In this document: positions 32,426-41,506 of the stretch, one piece after another
Layout of the letters: every line of letters begins with the position of its first letter
How positions within the stretch are numbered: position 1 is the first letter of the stretch
DNA from: Mucilaginibacter geliditolerans
GTDB taxonomy: Bacteria; Bacteroidota; Bacteroidia; Sphingobacteriales; Sphingobacteriaceae
Reading direction: 5' to 3'
Assembly: GCF_014200495.1 (NCBI RefSeq)
Contig: NZ_JACHBY010000001.1
Coordinates: forward strand, 62,001-126,000
Length of the DNA stretch: 64,000 nt
Notes under the pieces: generated by a model
Databases searched by the model: none
Seen by the model: the letters and a program-made list of their open reading frames with translations, nothing else
Told to the model about the DNA's origin: nothing
Translations under genes and position numbers: made by a program

Positions 32426-33664
32426 TTATTGATTAACCCCGAAAGATTCCCATCCTGATGCGGTTGTGCGGTTACACGTCATGGCTTGTGTGCCATCCTC
32501 ACTGGATATATAATCGCCGTTATTACCTTGCAGTGTTATTGTACCATCGGGGTTTGTGCCCCAGGTAAATTCTTCCCATGCGCCGTAGCTGGTGCGGTTA
32601 CAGGTAATAGGCATAGTGCCGTTTTCACTGCTCACATATTTACCCTGGCTTTCCAGTGCGATCTTTCCATTGCCTGCATCAACTACTAAAAATTGTTCCC
32701 AGCCTTGTGCTACCGTACGGGTACAGGTCATGGCTTGTGTGCCATCCTCGCTACTCACATAGTCGCCGTTAAAGCCCTTTAATGTGATGGTTTGGCCAAT
32801 AGGAGGGCCGCTTGTAGTTACGCCTTTATAAACACGTACATAATCAACCAGCATACTGGTTGGCAATGAGCCATTATCAATATTATTGCCAGGCAGATCG
32901 CCCCCTATGGCTAAGTTTAATATCAGGTAAAAAGGTAATTGGAATGCGCCTGTATTATTGATGTTATTTGCAATATTGCCGGTAACATACAACGTATTAT
33001 CCACATACCAGTTAATACTGTTATTATCCCACTCAACAGCATAAACGTGAAAGCTGCCAGGCGTTGTAGTTGTGCTGCTGCCATACTGAACATGCCCGTT
33101 ACCACCATTCCAATGCATGGTGCCTAAAATGGTATTTGTAGTGTTTACGTGTTCCATAATATCAATTTCACCGCAATCTGGCCAGCCAACAGTGCTAATG
33201 TTGTTGCCAAGCATCCAAAAGGCAGGCCATGTGCCGTTTACCATAGGCAACTGGATACGCGCCTCGATACGGCCGTATTGGGTTGAGAACTTACCGGATG
33301 TTTCCAGTTTAGCTGATGTGTAAGGCTGTCCGCCTACGCTTTGCTGTTTCGCGGTTATCACCAGGTTACCACCTGTTTCAGTAACGTTGGCTGCCTGGTA
33401 ATATTCCTGCTCATTATTTACGCCGGGGTTGCCATTGTCAATATTCCACTTAGTTTGATCAACGCTGGTGCCGTTAAATTCATCCGACCATACTAATTGG
33501 TAAGTTACAGCTTTGTTATTTGCCATAGGCTTTACCATGTTAACGGCTTCAGGTGTTTTTGACGTGTTAGTACTGCTGATATCCTTTTTGCAGGATGTAA
33601 CCATTAAGCCCAACGTTAGCACTATGCCTACGCCGGTTAAAAAACCAGGGAATTGTTTTTTCAT
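32426..33664 (-). CDS. GH16 lipoprotein with C-terminal fascin-like trefoil
   Basis: 412 aa from the ATG at 33664, where a lipoprotein signal begins (MKKQFPG ... VTSCKKD); the upstream nine codons are not needed. The GH16 domain (about 60-285) carries the ExDxxE catalytic motif in [10 protein letters not shown], and the [19 protein letters not shown] end is typical of laminarinases. After a short linker, residues 292-412 are three ~40-residue repeats (YVSSEDGT...[12 protein letters not shown]...[12 protein letters not shown]...WESF) forming a fascin-like beta-trefoil, presumably binding glycan. The module is about 89% identical to that of the GH30 protein upstream. Surface-exposed by inference. 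Confidence 0.92.
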   Translation of the reverse strand: MKKQFPGFLTGVGIVLTLGLMVTSCKKDISSTNTSKTPEAVNMVKPMANNKAVTYQLVWSDEFNGTSVDQTKWNIDNGNPGVNNEQEYYQAANVTETGGNLVITAKQQSVGGQPYTSAKLETSGKFSTQYGRIEARIQLPMVNGTWPAFWMLGNNISTVGWPDCGEIDIMEHVNTTNTILGTMHWNGGNGHVQYGSSTTTTPGSFHVYAVEWDNNSINWYVDNTLYVTGNIANNINNTGAFQLPFYLILNLAIGGDLPGNNIDNGSLPTSMLVDYVRVYKGVTTSGPPIGQTITLKGFNGDYVSSEDGTQAMTCTRTVAQGWEQFLVVDAGNGKIALESQGKYVSSENGTMPITCNRTSYGAWEEFTWGTNPDGTITLQGNNGDYISSEDGTQAMTCNRTTASGWESFGVNQ

Positions 33665-33680
33665 AATTTGGGGTTTTACT

Positions 33681-33710
33681 AAAGCTATCATCCTTAAGGA
33701 CGATAGCTTT
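33681..33710 (-). promoter_or_regulatory. Intercistronic hairpin in the GH30-GH16 unit
   Basis: 9-bp arms (33681-33689 and 33702-33710) continued inward by TCCTTAAGGA across one A/C mismatch. It starts 16 bp upstream of the GH16 start codon. It could be an mRNA processing or stability element, or a partial terminator. Confidence 0.6.
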
Positions 33711-33749
33711 ATAGTTAGTGATTATTGTGATATAAGGTCAGTTTTCTAT

Positions 33750-35648
33750 TTAATTTACGCCGAATGATTCCCATCCTGAAGCTGAAGTGCGCGTACAGGT
33801 CATGGCCTGTGTACCATCTTCACTTGAAATATAATCTCCGTTATTGCCTTGCAGTGTTATGGTGCCGTCAGCATTTACGCCCCAGGTAAACTCTTCCCAG
33901 GCGCTATAACTGGTACGGTTACAGGTAATTGCTTGTGTGCCATTTTCGCTGCTTACGTATTTGCCCATGCTTTGCAGTGCTATTTTACCATTACCGGCAT
34001 CTACCACTAAAAATTGCTCCCATGTACTTGCGGTTGTGCGGGTACAGGTCATGGCTGTAGTGCCATCTTCGCCGCTTACATAATCGCCATTAAAACCTTT
34101 AAGAGTGATTGTTTGACCGATAGGTGGGCCAGAAGTAGCGCTTGATTGTGTGCCGGCCCATTTAAAGGTAGCAACAGCCCCGGCAGGTAGTGTATACGTA
34201 AAAGATTCGGTGCCCCATTTTATTTTAAATGTTTGGTTTGTTGATGCCGTATTAAGCGCTATTACCACTTTGGTGCCATCAGGATTTTTAAAGGCAACGT
34301 TCTGTATGCTGCCAGAGAATGTATTTGATGAAATGCGCACTGCACCTGCATTCACAAATTCAGAAGCATGCGCTATAATATAGTAAGCCGTGTTTCGCGT
34401 ATAGCTATTGCCTGATATGGTTACCGCACCCAAACAATTAGAACATCCACCTGCAGTATGCGGGTTATAATTCGGATCGGCAGCAAGGTTCCATTCAAGC
34501 ACAACCCGGCTCCAGTTACGTGGTGCGCCAATAATGAGGTTGTTTACATGCCATGACAGATCACCACCAAAATTACTCGGGCCGCCGATGAATTGCTCGG
34601 TGAAATAAACGTTTTTAGCAGGGTAAGCATTATGTACCGTTGTTAAAGCGCTGATATCACCAGCGTATAAGTGAAACGCAGAACCATCAACATATGGGTT
34701 TGCGCTTGCATCCCCCAAAACAGCCTCAGGATAGCCTGGCTGATCGCAATTATGATCATAACATATAATTTTGGTAGTGATGCCATTAGAAGCGAACTGC
34801 GGGCCCAGATTATTTTTAATGAAGTTGGCCTCCTCGTTTGATTGCATGGTCATGGCGGGGTTATTATTGGCATTTAGGGGCTCATTTTGAGGCGTTACCG
34901 CATAAATGGTGATTCCCTGTGCCGCCATTGCCTGTATGTATTTTACAAAATAGCGGGCATAGGCATCATAGTAAGCTGTATTTAAGCTGCCACCGGTAAA
35001 ACCGCCGTTACCTGTGGTGCTGCTTTTCATCCAAACAGGAGCGGTCCACGGCGTTGCCAGTATTTTTATAGATGGATTTATAGCGATGATCTTTTTTAAA
35101 ACCGGTATCAGGTCGGTCATTTCCTTGCTGATGCTGAAGCTGGTTAGATTAACATCGGTTTGCCCTGATGGCATATCGTCATAAGTAAAATCAGATGCGC
35201 TGAGATCTGATGCACCTATGGTAATACGCAAAAAGCTGGAACCCATATGGCCCGATGCTGTAGAAAAAATCTCATTCAGAAAAGTGCTTTGATTTGCGCC
35301 CAGTCCATTAATCAAAGAGGCGCTACCACCGGTAAGGCAATAGCCAAAGCCATCAATAGTTTGGTAAGTAGTAGTTTCATCAACAGTGATAGTTGTGGCG
35401 TTTGTGCCCGCATCAGCCGCGAAGTTTATGCCGGTTTGCTGTGCCAGCAGTTGGGATTGGTCGGCAGTTGTTTCCCATACGTTTACCGCTTCGTTTGCTG
35501 CAAGTGCGGTTTTACCTGCTTTGATAGTTGATTTGGCATAAGCTGCATTAGATGAAGAGTTTGAGAGATCCTTTTTACAGGACGAATACAACAATGCAGG
35601 CAATATTATCCATATCGCCATGAATTTAAAATAGGTACTTGTGTTCAT
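33750..35648 (-). CDS. GH30 glucanase with C-terminal fascin-like trefoil
   Basis: 632 aa lipoprotein (LLYSSCKKD lipobox about residue 24). The GH30 (beta/alpha)8 barrel and side beta-domain span about 80-495: IDGFGYCLTGGSA, acid/base Glu in AVTPQNEPL, and nucleophile Glu in VYFTEQFIGG. GH30 members include endo-beta-1,6-glucanases, glucosylceramidases and xylanases; with two GH16 beta-glucanases alongside, beta-1,6-glucan is the best guess. Residues 505-632 form the same three-repeat fascin-like trefoil as the downstream GH16 protein. It is the first gene of a GH30-GH16 unit; a promoter at 35844-35876 is likely. Confidence 0.92.
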   Translation of the reverse strand: MNTSTYFKFMAIWIILPALLYSSCKKDLSNSSSNAAYAKSTIKAGKTALAANEAVNVWETTADQSQLLAQQTGINFAADAGTNATTITVDETTTYQTIDGFGYCLTGGSASLINGLGANQSTFLNEIFSTASGHMGSSFLRITIGASDLSASDFTYDDMPSGQTDVNLTSFSISKEMTDLIPVLKKIIAINPSIKILATPWTAPVWMKSSTTGNGGFTGGSLNTAYYDAYARYFVKYIQAMAAQGITIYAVTPQNEPLNANNNPAMTMQSNEEANFIKNNLGPQFASNGITTKIICYDHNCDQPGYPEAVLGDASANPYVDGSAFHLYAGDISALTTVHNAYPAKNVYFTEQFIGGPSNFGGDLSWHVNNLIIGAPRNWSRVVLEWNLAADPNYNPHTAGGCSNCLGAVTISGNSYTRNTAYYIIAHASEFVNAGAVRISSNTFSGSIQNVAFKNPDGTKVVIALNTASTNQTFKIKWGTESFTYTLPAGAVATFKWAGTQSSATSGPPIGQTITLKGFNGDYVSGEDGTTAMTCTRTTASTWEQFLVVDAGNGKIALQSMGKYVSSENGTQAITCNRTSYSAWEEFTWGVNADGTITLQGNNGDYISSEDGTQAMTCTRTSASGWESFGVN

Positions 35649-36177
35649 AATTGTTTATTTGGTTTTGTTGGTTTAGATTTTTTTGACCAAATAAAAGCAC
35701 GTAACTATCCTTAAAACAAATTTTGTTATAACCTTATTAACCTGTATTTAAATATATAATGCAGGATATTATAACACTAAAACAGTTTTTTAATAAGTAA
35801 GTCTGTAATCAAGGTAGTGGTAATGATTCTATAGTTGGTGACACAAATCTAGGTTATTTAAAACGGTAAAAACAAATAAAAAATCCATAAATAATTGATT
35901 TATAGATAATTATATAAATTTCAATACGCTTTAAGCGCAGGTTGGATTTTCAGTAAAAAAACGTTTTATTATATTGAAACACCATTTTTGAGTGGGCTTA
36001 TAAAATGTTAAATGATACGCTTGCCTCGCATATGATTTATTATGAAAATATTGTATTAATCAATATGAAATGATAGTGTGTGAGGTAATAATGCAGCATA
36101 ATAAATGTATTTTACCTGTTACCTGTCTCAAAACCTTTGGATAATTAATATAACTTTACCCCAATAAATTATATCCA
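35649..36177. other. Divergent intergenic region, GH30/GntP
   Basis: 529 bp with no supportable gene, very A+T-rich. It contains the GH30 promoter (35844-35876, minus strand). A weak box TAACTTTA at 36151-36158 may serve the GntP operon. No repeats or other structure stood out. Confidence 0.6.
35844..35876 (-). promoter_or_regulatory. Promoter of the GH30-GH16 unit
   Basis: On the minus strand: TTTG (35873-35876), 21-bp spacer, TAGATTTG (35844-35851). Both Bacteroidota promoter elements match exactly, at proper spacing. It implies a 5' leader of about 190 nt. Confidence 0.55.
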
Positions 36178-37494
36178 ATGACATTAGTTATAGTGTTGTT
36201 ATGTATTGCAGGCCTTGTTATCCTGATATCCGCTTGTAAGATAAACGCATTTTTATCCTTTTTAATCATCTCCGTAATAGCAGGTATAGCCTTAGGAGTA
36301 CCCGCAGCACAAATCCCTAAATCAATTGAGAAAGGTATTGGTGATACTTTAGGCGGGCTGGTTATTATACTGTGCCTGGGTGCCATGTTGGGTAAGCTAT
36401 TGGCCGAAAGCGGTGCTGCCCATAAACTGGCAGACGCGTTAATGCATGCCTTCGGCCCCAAATATATTCAGTGGGCTATGGTAGCAACGGGGTTTGTAAT
36501 TGGTATCCCCTTGTTTTATGGCGTGGGGTTTGTATTGGTTATACCGCTTATATTTTCAATAGCTTATCAATATAAAATGCCGGTAATATACATTGGTCTG
36601 CCTATGCTGGCAGCTTTATCTGTTACACATGGCTTTTTGCCTCCGCATCCGGCGCCATCGGCTTTAGTTATACAATTTAAAGCCAGCATGGGGCTTACGC
36701 TGTTATATGGTTTGGCTGTCGCTATACCAGCTATAATTATTGCCGGCCCGCTTTTTACACGGACATTAAAAAATCTGGAAGTACACCCGCTTCAAACTTT
36801 TGCACCAACAAAAGCCGCTGCTGAAAAAACTCCCGGTACGGCAATCAGCTTTTTTACAGCTTTATTGCCTGTATTACTGTTAATGCTTACTACACTTTAT
36901 CCTTATATTGATAACCATCATCTGCCTTTTCAAAGCACGGTGGCGTTAATAGGCCAGCCATCAGTAGTAATGATCATTTCTATAATTTATGCCACCTATT
37001 CATTAGGCCTTAAAACGGGTAGAGGTATGGCAGAGATCATGACTATTTATGAGGATGCTGTTAAGGATATTGCAATGATCGTTTTGATCATCGGCGCATC
37101 GGGCGCATTAAAGCAAATTTTAACCGATAGCGGTGCCAGTGCACAAATAGCTGGTATGCTACAAAATGTTGATCTGCCACCGCTTGTATTGGGTTGGCTA
37201 ATGGCTACTATTATAAGGGTATGCATAGGCTCCGCAACGGTAGCGGGCCTTACCACAGCAGGGCTGATTGCACCTTTAATGCTGCAAACTCATACCGATC
37301 CCAACCTGATGGTATTGGCAGTAGGAGCAGGAAGTTTAATGTTTTCGCATGTTAACGACTCCGGTTTCTGGATGTTTAAGGAGTATTTTAACATCAGCGT
37401 TAAGGATACTTTGCGGTCATGGTCAGCTATGGAAACATTGGTAGGTACCGTAGGTATCATAGGAGTTTTGATCTTAAATCAGTTTGTAAAATAA
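36178..37494 (+). CDS. GntP family permease
   Basis: 438 aa, about 12 transmembrane helices, in the GntP family (gluconate, other aldonates, and the D-serine transporter DsdX). GFLPPHPAPSAL (helical reentrant loop) and SHVNDSGFWMFKEYF near residue 390 are family signatures. It is the first gene of an operon with a RidA-family protein (12-bp gap), a D-threonine-aldolase/D-serine-dehydratase-type PLP enzyme and an M19 dipeptidase. No sugar-acid kinase is nearby, so D-serine or another D-amino acid is a better guess for its substrate than gluconate. Confidence 0.88.
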   Translation: MTLVIVLLCIAGLVILISACKINAFLSFLIISVIAGIALGVPAAQIPKSIEKGIGDTLGGLVIILCLGAMLGKLLAESGAAHKLADALMHAFGPKYIQWAMVATGFVIGIPLFYGVGFVLVIPLIFSIAYQYKMPVIYIGLPMLAALSVTHGFLPPHPAPSALVIQFKASMGLTLLYGLAVAIPAIIIAGPLFTRTLKNLEVHPLQTFAPTKAAAEKTPGTAISFFTALLPVLLLMLTTLYPYIDNHHLPFQSTVALIGQPSVVMIISIIYATYSLGLKTGRGMAEIMTIYEDAVKDIAMIVLIIGASGALKQILTDSGASAQIAGMLQNVDLPPLVLGWLMATIIRVCIGSATVAGLTTAGLIAPLMLQTHTDPNLMVLAVGAGSLMFSHVNDSGFWMFKEYFNISVKDTLRSWSAMETLVGTVGIIGVLILNQFVK

Positions 37495-37506
37495 TATATT
37501 AGCCCA

Positions 37507-37974
37507 ATGAACACACCTGAAGAAAACTTTGCAAAAACAGGCCTTACACTTCCGCCTGCACCCACACCACTTGGTGTTTATAAACCATGTTTGGTTGATG
37601 GTAAATACCTTTATGTATCGGGCCATGGCACGGTTCAAAATGATAAAAGCCTTATCATCGGCCGTATTGGGATAGATATTGATATGCACGATGGGAAACT
37701 GGCTGCCCGGCAGGTTGGCCTTGCCATTTTATCAACAATAAAAGCTAATCTGGGTAGTTTAAATAAAGTAAAAAGGGTAATAAAGGTATTAGGCATGGTT
37801 AATTGTGTGCCTGAGTTTGAAAAGCACCCTTATATAATCAATGGTTGCAGTGAACTTTTTGCCGAAGTTTGGGGACCTGAAAACGGTATCGGTGTAAGAA
37901 GCGCGGTCGGTTTTGGATCGCTGCCTGATAATATTCCTGTTGAGATTGAAGCTCTTTTTGAATTAGAGCAATAA
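37507..37974 (+). CDS. RidA family (YjgF-like) protein
   Basis: 155 aa of the YjgF/RidA fold (the slightly longer subgroup). RidA hydrolyses reactive enamine/imine intermediates such as 2-aminoacrylate, which PLP-dependent serine and threonine dehydratases release. The conserved arginine that binds the carboxylate is in GVRSAVGFGSLP near residue 135, and YVSGHGTVQ is the N-terminal strand. The next gene encodes a PLP enzyme likely to produce such intermediates, which makes the pairing sensible. Cytoplasmic; second gene of a four-gene operon. Confidence 0.88.
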   Translation: MNTPEENFAKTGLTLPPAPTPLGVYKPCLVDGKYLYVSGHGTVQNDKSLIIGRIGIDIDMHDGKLAARQVGLAILSTIKANLGSLNKVKRVIKVLGMVNCVPEFEKHPYIINGCSELFAEVWGPENGIGVRSAVGFGSLPDNIPVEIEALFELEQ

Positions 37975-37984
37975 AAATAGGCTA

Positions 37985-39088
37985 ATGGAAGACTGGTTCA
38001 GTATTTCGGATGTAGATCAGGTAGATACCCCTGCACTGATAGTTTATCCCCAAAGGGCAAAGTACAACCTCGATCTGCTTAAAACACATATAGATAATGT
38101 TGATCGGTTAAGACCGCATGTAAAAACGCATAAATGCAAAGAGGTTGCTCTTTTAAATATTGAAGCAGGGATAAATAAATTTAAATGCGCCACCATTGCG
38201 GAAGCCGAAATGCTGGGCATGTGCAAGGCAAAGGATGTTTTATTAGCCTATCAGCCAATAGGGCCCAAGATAAACCGGCTAATTAGTTTAATAAGACAGT
38301 ATCCGGATACAAAATATTCCTGTTTAATTGATAGCCTTGTATCGGCACAAAATATCAATACAGTAGCCGTTTCAAGTGAGCTTTCTATTGATGTTTATAT
38401 CGATATAAATGTTGGTATGAACAGGTCTGGTATTCATCCGCATGAAGCATTGGCGTTATATGAACAGAGCTCAAAGTTATCAAACCTTAATGTTGTGGGC
38501 TTGCATGCCTACGATGGCCATATTCATGATGTGGATCTTGATATCCGCACACAGCGTTGCAATGAGTCTTTTGCACCGGTTGAGGAATTGATAGTCCAAT
38601 TAACGGATGCGGGTTTTAATCCTGTAACTATCGCCGGAGGTACTCCAACTTTCCCAATCCATGCTAAGCGGAAGGATGTGGAATGCAGTCCGGGTACATT
38701 TATTTATTGGGATGAGGGTTATGGCAAGGCTTGTAAAGAGCAAGAGTTTTTGCCTGCTGCATTAGTAATAAGCAGGGTAGTATCTTTGCCTGATGAAACC
38801 AGAATTTGTGCTGATCTGGGGCATAAGTCCATTGCATCTGAAAATACATTAGATAAACGGGTAATATTTTTAAACGCACCCGAATTAAAGCCTGTTGGCC
38901 ATAGTGAAGAGCATCTGGTTTTAGAGGCTGGCGCAGGCCATACCTATAAAATTGGTGATCTGCTTTATGGATTACCTTATCATATTTGCCCAACCGTGGC
39001 ACTGTATGAACGTGCTATAACAATTGAAGATAAAAAGGTAGCCGGTGAATGGAAAACTATAGCCCGCGACCGTAAAATTAATATTTAA
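37985..39088 (+). CDS. D-threonine aldolase/D-serine dehydratase-like PLP enzyme
   Basis: 367 aa fold-type III PLP enzyme (alanine-racemase-like barrel, about 15-250, then a beta-domain). The PLP lysine is in RPHVKTHKCKE (residues about 43-53). The C-terminal metal-binding His and Cys of the DSD1 family are in LPYHICPTVALYE. Relatives cleave D-threonine to glycine and acetaldehyde, or dehydrate D-serine or hydroxyaspartate. Neighbours (GntP permease, RidA, dipeptidase) support a D-amino-acid catabolic role; a dehydratase reaction fits RidA best. The exact substrate is not determined. Confidence 0.87.
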   Translation: MEDWFSISDVDQVDTPALIVYPQRAKYNLDLLKTHIDNVDRLRPHVKTHKCKEVALLNIEAGINKFKCATIAEAEMLGMCKAKDVLLAYQPIGPKINRLISLIRQYPDTKYSCLIDSLVSAQNINTVAVSSELSIDVYIDINVGMNRSGIHPHEALALYEQSSKLSNLNVVGLHAYDGHIHDVDLDIRTQRCNESFAPVEELIVQLTDAGFNPVTIAGGTPTFPIHAKRKDVECSPGTFIYWDEGYGKACKEQEFLPAALVISRVVSLPDETRICADLGHKSIASENTLDKRVIFLNAPELKPVGHSEEHLVLEAGAGHTYKIGDLLYGLPYHICPTVALYERAITIEDKKVAGEWKTIARDRKINI

Positions 39089-39094
39089 AAAACT

Positions 39095-40165
39095 ATGTTT
39101 ATTGTAGATGCCCACCTCGACCTAAGTATGAATGCGCTGGAATGGAACCGTGACCTAACACAACCCATTGCAGCAATTAACGAACGGGAGGCCGGCCTTA
39201 CAGATAAACCCGACCGTGGAAAAGGCGTTGTATCATTGCCAACATTGCGTAAAGGAAACATTGGTTTGGTAGTCGCTACGCAAATTGCACGCTTTGTAGC
39301 GCCCGATAATCATTTACCCGGCTGGCATTCACCCGAGCAGGCATGGGCGCAGACACAGGGTCAGGTTGCATGGTATAAGGCAATGGAAGATATCGGCGAG
39401 ATGGTGCAGATCAATAACCTTGAAACTTTAGAACGCCACTTACAGCTTTGGAATGATGGTAGCAGCAATGAGCATAAGCCTATAGGCTATGTTTTAAGTT
39501 TAGAGGGTGCTGATTCATTGGTTACTGTTGCACATTTGGAACGTGCTTATAATTATGGCCTACGGGCGGTTGGCCCAGCACATTACGGTCCCGGCCGGTA
39601 TGCACAAGGGACTGATGCAACTGGTTATATGGGGCCAAAAGGCCATGAGCTGTTAAAAGAAATGGAACGCCTGAACGTGATTTTGGATGCTACCCATTTA
39701 TGTGATGACAGCTTTTGGGAAGCGCTTGATCATTTCAACGGGCATGTTTGGGCCAGCCATAATAATTGCCGCGCTTTGGTAAATCATAACAGGCAATATA
39801 GTGATGAGCAGATCAAAGTATTGATAGAAAGAGGCGCAGTGATTGGCGCTGCCTTAGATGCATGGATGATGGTGCCGGGATGGGGGAGAGGTGTATCAAC
39901 ACCAATAGGCATGGGCTGTAACCTGGAGGTGATGATAGATCATATTGATCATATTTGTCAGATAGCCGGAAATACTTTGCATGTAGGTATCGGTTCTGAT
40001 CTGGATGGCGCATTTGGCCGCGAGCAATGCCCTTATGACTTGGAAACAATTGCCGATCTGCAAAAAGTGACCGGTTTGCTAGCTAAACGGGGTTACAACC
40101 AAGCCGATATTGAAAATATGATGCATGGTAACTGGCTCCGATTTTTAAGAAAAGCCTGGAAATAG
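39095..40165 (+). CDS. M19 membrane dipeptidase family protein
   Basis: 356 aa binuclear zinc dipeptidase (renal dipeptidase family). Metal ligands are seen in DAHLDLS (residues 5-11, HxD), in the LEGADS glutamate, and in DATHLCDD and WASHNNCRAL histidines; IGSDLDGAFG is the C-terminal signature. M19 enzymes accept dipeptides with a C-terminal D-residue and some N-acyl D-amino acids. No signal peptide, so cytoplasmic. It is the last gene of the operon, 6 bp after the PLP enzyme. Together they could take D-dipeptides to D-amino acid to keto acid. Confidence 0.9.
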   Translation: MFIVDAHLDLSMNALEWNRDLTQPIAAINEREAGLTDKPDRGKGVVSLPTLRKGNIGLVVATQIARFVAPDNHLPGWHSPEQAWAQTQGQVAWYKAMEDIGEMVQINNLETLERHLQLWNDGSSNEHKPIGYVLSLEGADSLVTVAHLERAYNYGLRAVGPAHYGPGRYAQGTDATGYMGPKGHELLKEMERLNVILDATHLCDDSFWEALDHFNGHVWASHNNCRALVNHNRQYSDEQIKVLIERGAVIGAALDAWMMVPGWGRGVSTPIGMGCNLEVMIDHIDHICQIAGNTLHVGIGSDLDGAFGREQCPYDLETIADLQKVTGLLAKRGYNQADIENMMHGNWLRFLRKAWK

Positions 40166-40316
40166 TTAACCGGGTTGAAATTCGTTTATCTATTACTAAA
40201 TAGATAATTCTACTTATGTAAATTTACCACTACATAAGCCCTGCAAGGTCTTGTTTTGCGTTAAAAATAAGCGATTTAATATTTTTATCTGTATTTTAGG
40301 ATTTCAATATTATTTC

Positions 40317-41492
40317 ATGCAACAACTTCCCAGTCGCCTTTCATCTATTGATGTTCTCAGGGCTATTACCATGTTATTAATGATATTTGTTAATGACTCG
40401 AGTGGCCTTAAACTAGTCCCAGTATGGATAGATCACGCCAAGGAATATGAGGATGCATTAGGCTTTGCCGATACCATATTTCCGGCATTTCTTTTTATAG
40501 TAGGCCTATCGCTGCCATTCGCCATAAAAAATCGGATGAAGAAGGGCGATTCACAAATCTCAATCTTATTTTACATACTTACCCGCAGCGCCGCGTTGCT
40601 TATAATTGGCTTTTACCATGTAAACCTTGAGGAATACAACAGTGTTTCAGCTCCTTTACCTCATGCTGTTTGGGAGCTCATTATCACATTTAGTTTCTTC
40701 CTGATATGGTTGGATTACCCGGAAACCATGTCAAAAGTGAAAAAGAATATATTGGTGGGTGTCGGTATTGCTGCGCTTATTGTAATGGCCATATTATATA
40801 AGGGAGGTACTCCTGAACATTCAACATGGATGCATACCTCATGGTGGGGTATATTGGGTATAATTGGCTGGTCGTACCTGGTTTGCGCGCTTGCCTTTTT
40901 TATATTTAAGGGCAGGTTAAATGCTATGTTAATAGTGTACGTAGTTTTTGCCGGGCTTAACATCGCATTACACTCAGTTTTTAAGCATGATAGTTTATGG
41001 GTAATTGGCGATGCCGCATCCGTAACCTTAACTATGGGCGGTGTGGTGATATCAGGGGTATATGCCTACCTGGTTGAAAAGAATCGTACGCACCGCTTGT
41101 GGACTATTTTTACAATTGCAGGTGCAGGGTTAATTATATTAGGATTATTGCTTCGCCCTTATACTGAGGGGATTTCAAAAATACGTTCAACACCGGGCTG
41201 GGTATTTATTTGCAGCGGTATTACTATACTCATGTTTGAGCTATTGATCTATGTGGTTGATATGAAGGGTAAAAAGAATTTCTTCAAGATCATAAGTCCG
41301 GCCGGTACAAGCACTTTAACCTGTTACTTATTGCCTTATATACAGGTAAGTTTAATTGAATTATTTGGTATTGAATATCCTCGTATTTTTAATTATGGCT
41401 TTACAGGTTTGTTGCGCTCAATGGCAACTGCATTTATAATCATCTGGATAGGCGGGCTGTTGGAAAAGAAACGACTAAGATTAAAAATCTAA
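40317..41492 (+). CDS. nagX: NagX-like transmembrane acyltransferase (DUF5009/HGSNAT family)
   Basis: 391 aa from the ATG at 40317 (a TTG 66 bp earlier is in frame but gives an unlikely N-terminus). About ten transmembrane helices. The N-terminal LSSIDVLRAITMLLMIFVND and FPAFLFIVGLSLPFA are typical of DUF5009 proteins related to lysosomal heparan-alpha-glucosaminide N-acetyltransferase. In several bacteria the homologue NagX belongs to GlcNAc-use loci. It is 14 bp upstream of a GH18 chitinase gene and so probably starts the chitin/GlcNAc operon. A role in acetylating glucosamine across the membrane is plausible. Confidence 0.8.
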   Translation: MQQLPSRLSSIDVLRAITMLLMIFVNDSSGLKLVPVWIDHAKEYEDALGFADTIFPAFLFIVGLSLPFAIKNRMKKGDSQISILFYILTRSAALLIIGFYHVNLEEYNSVSAPLPHAVWELIITFSFFLIWLDYPETMSKVKKNILVGVGIAALIVMAILYKGGTPEHSTWMHTSWWGILGIIGWSYLVCALAFFIFKGRLNAMLIVYVVFAGLNIALHSVFKHDSLWVIGDAASVTLTMGGVVISGVYAYLVEKNRTHRLWTIFTIAGAGLIILGLLLRPYTEGISKIRSTPGWVFICSGITILMFELLIYVVDMKGKKNFFKIISPAGTSTLTCYLLPYIQVSLIELFGIEYPRIFNYGFTGLLRSMATAFIIIWIGGLLEKKRLRLKI

Positions 41493-41506
41493 CAAACAAA
41501 GTTTAT

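Noticed and set aside
32430..34140. Short repeated units in the GH16 and GH30 C-termini suggesting a CRISPR or tandem repeat array
   Set aside because: They are in-frame protein repeats of a beta-trefoil, with no constant spacer length or identical repeat DNA.
36178..37494. GntP permease as a gluconate transporter
   Set aside because: No gluconate kinase or Entner-Doudoroff gene nearby; the operon partners favour D-amino acids. Not excluded, only less likely.
37507..37974. RidA-family gene as a chorismate mutase or endoribonuclease
   Set aside because: Older names for the fold; the context and the conserved Arg fit an imine deaminase.
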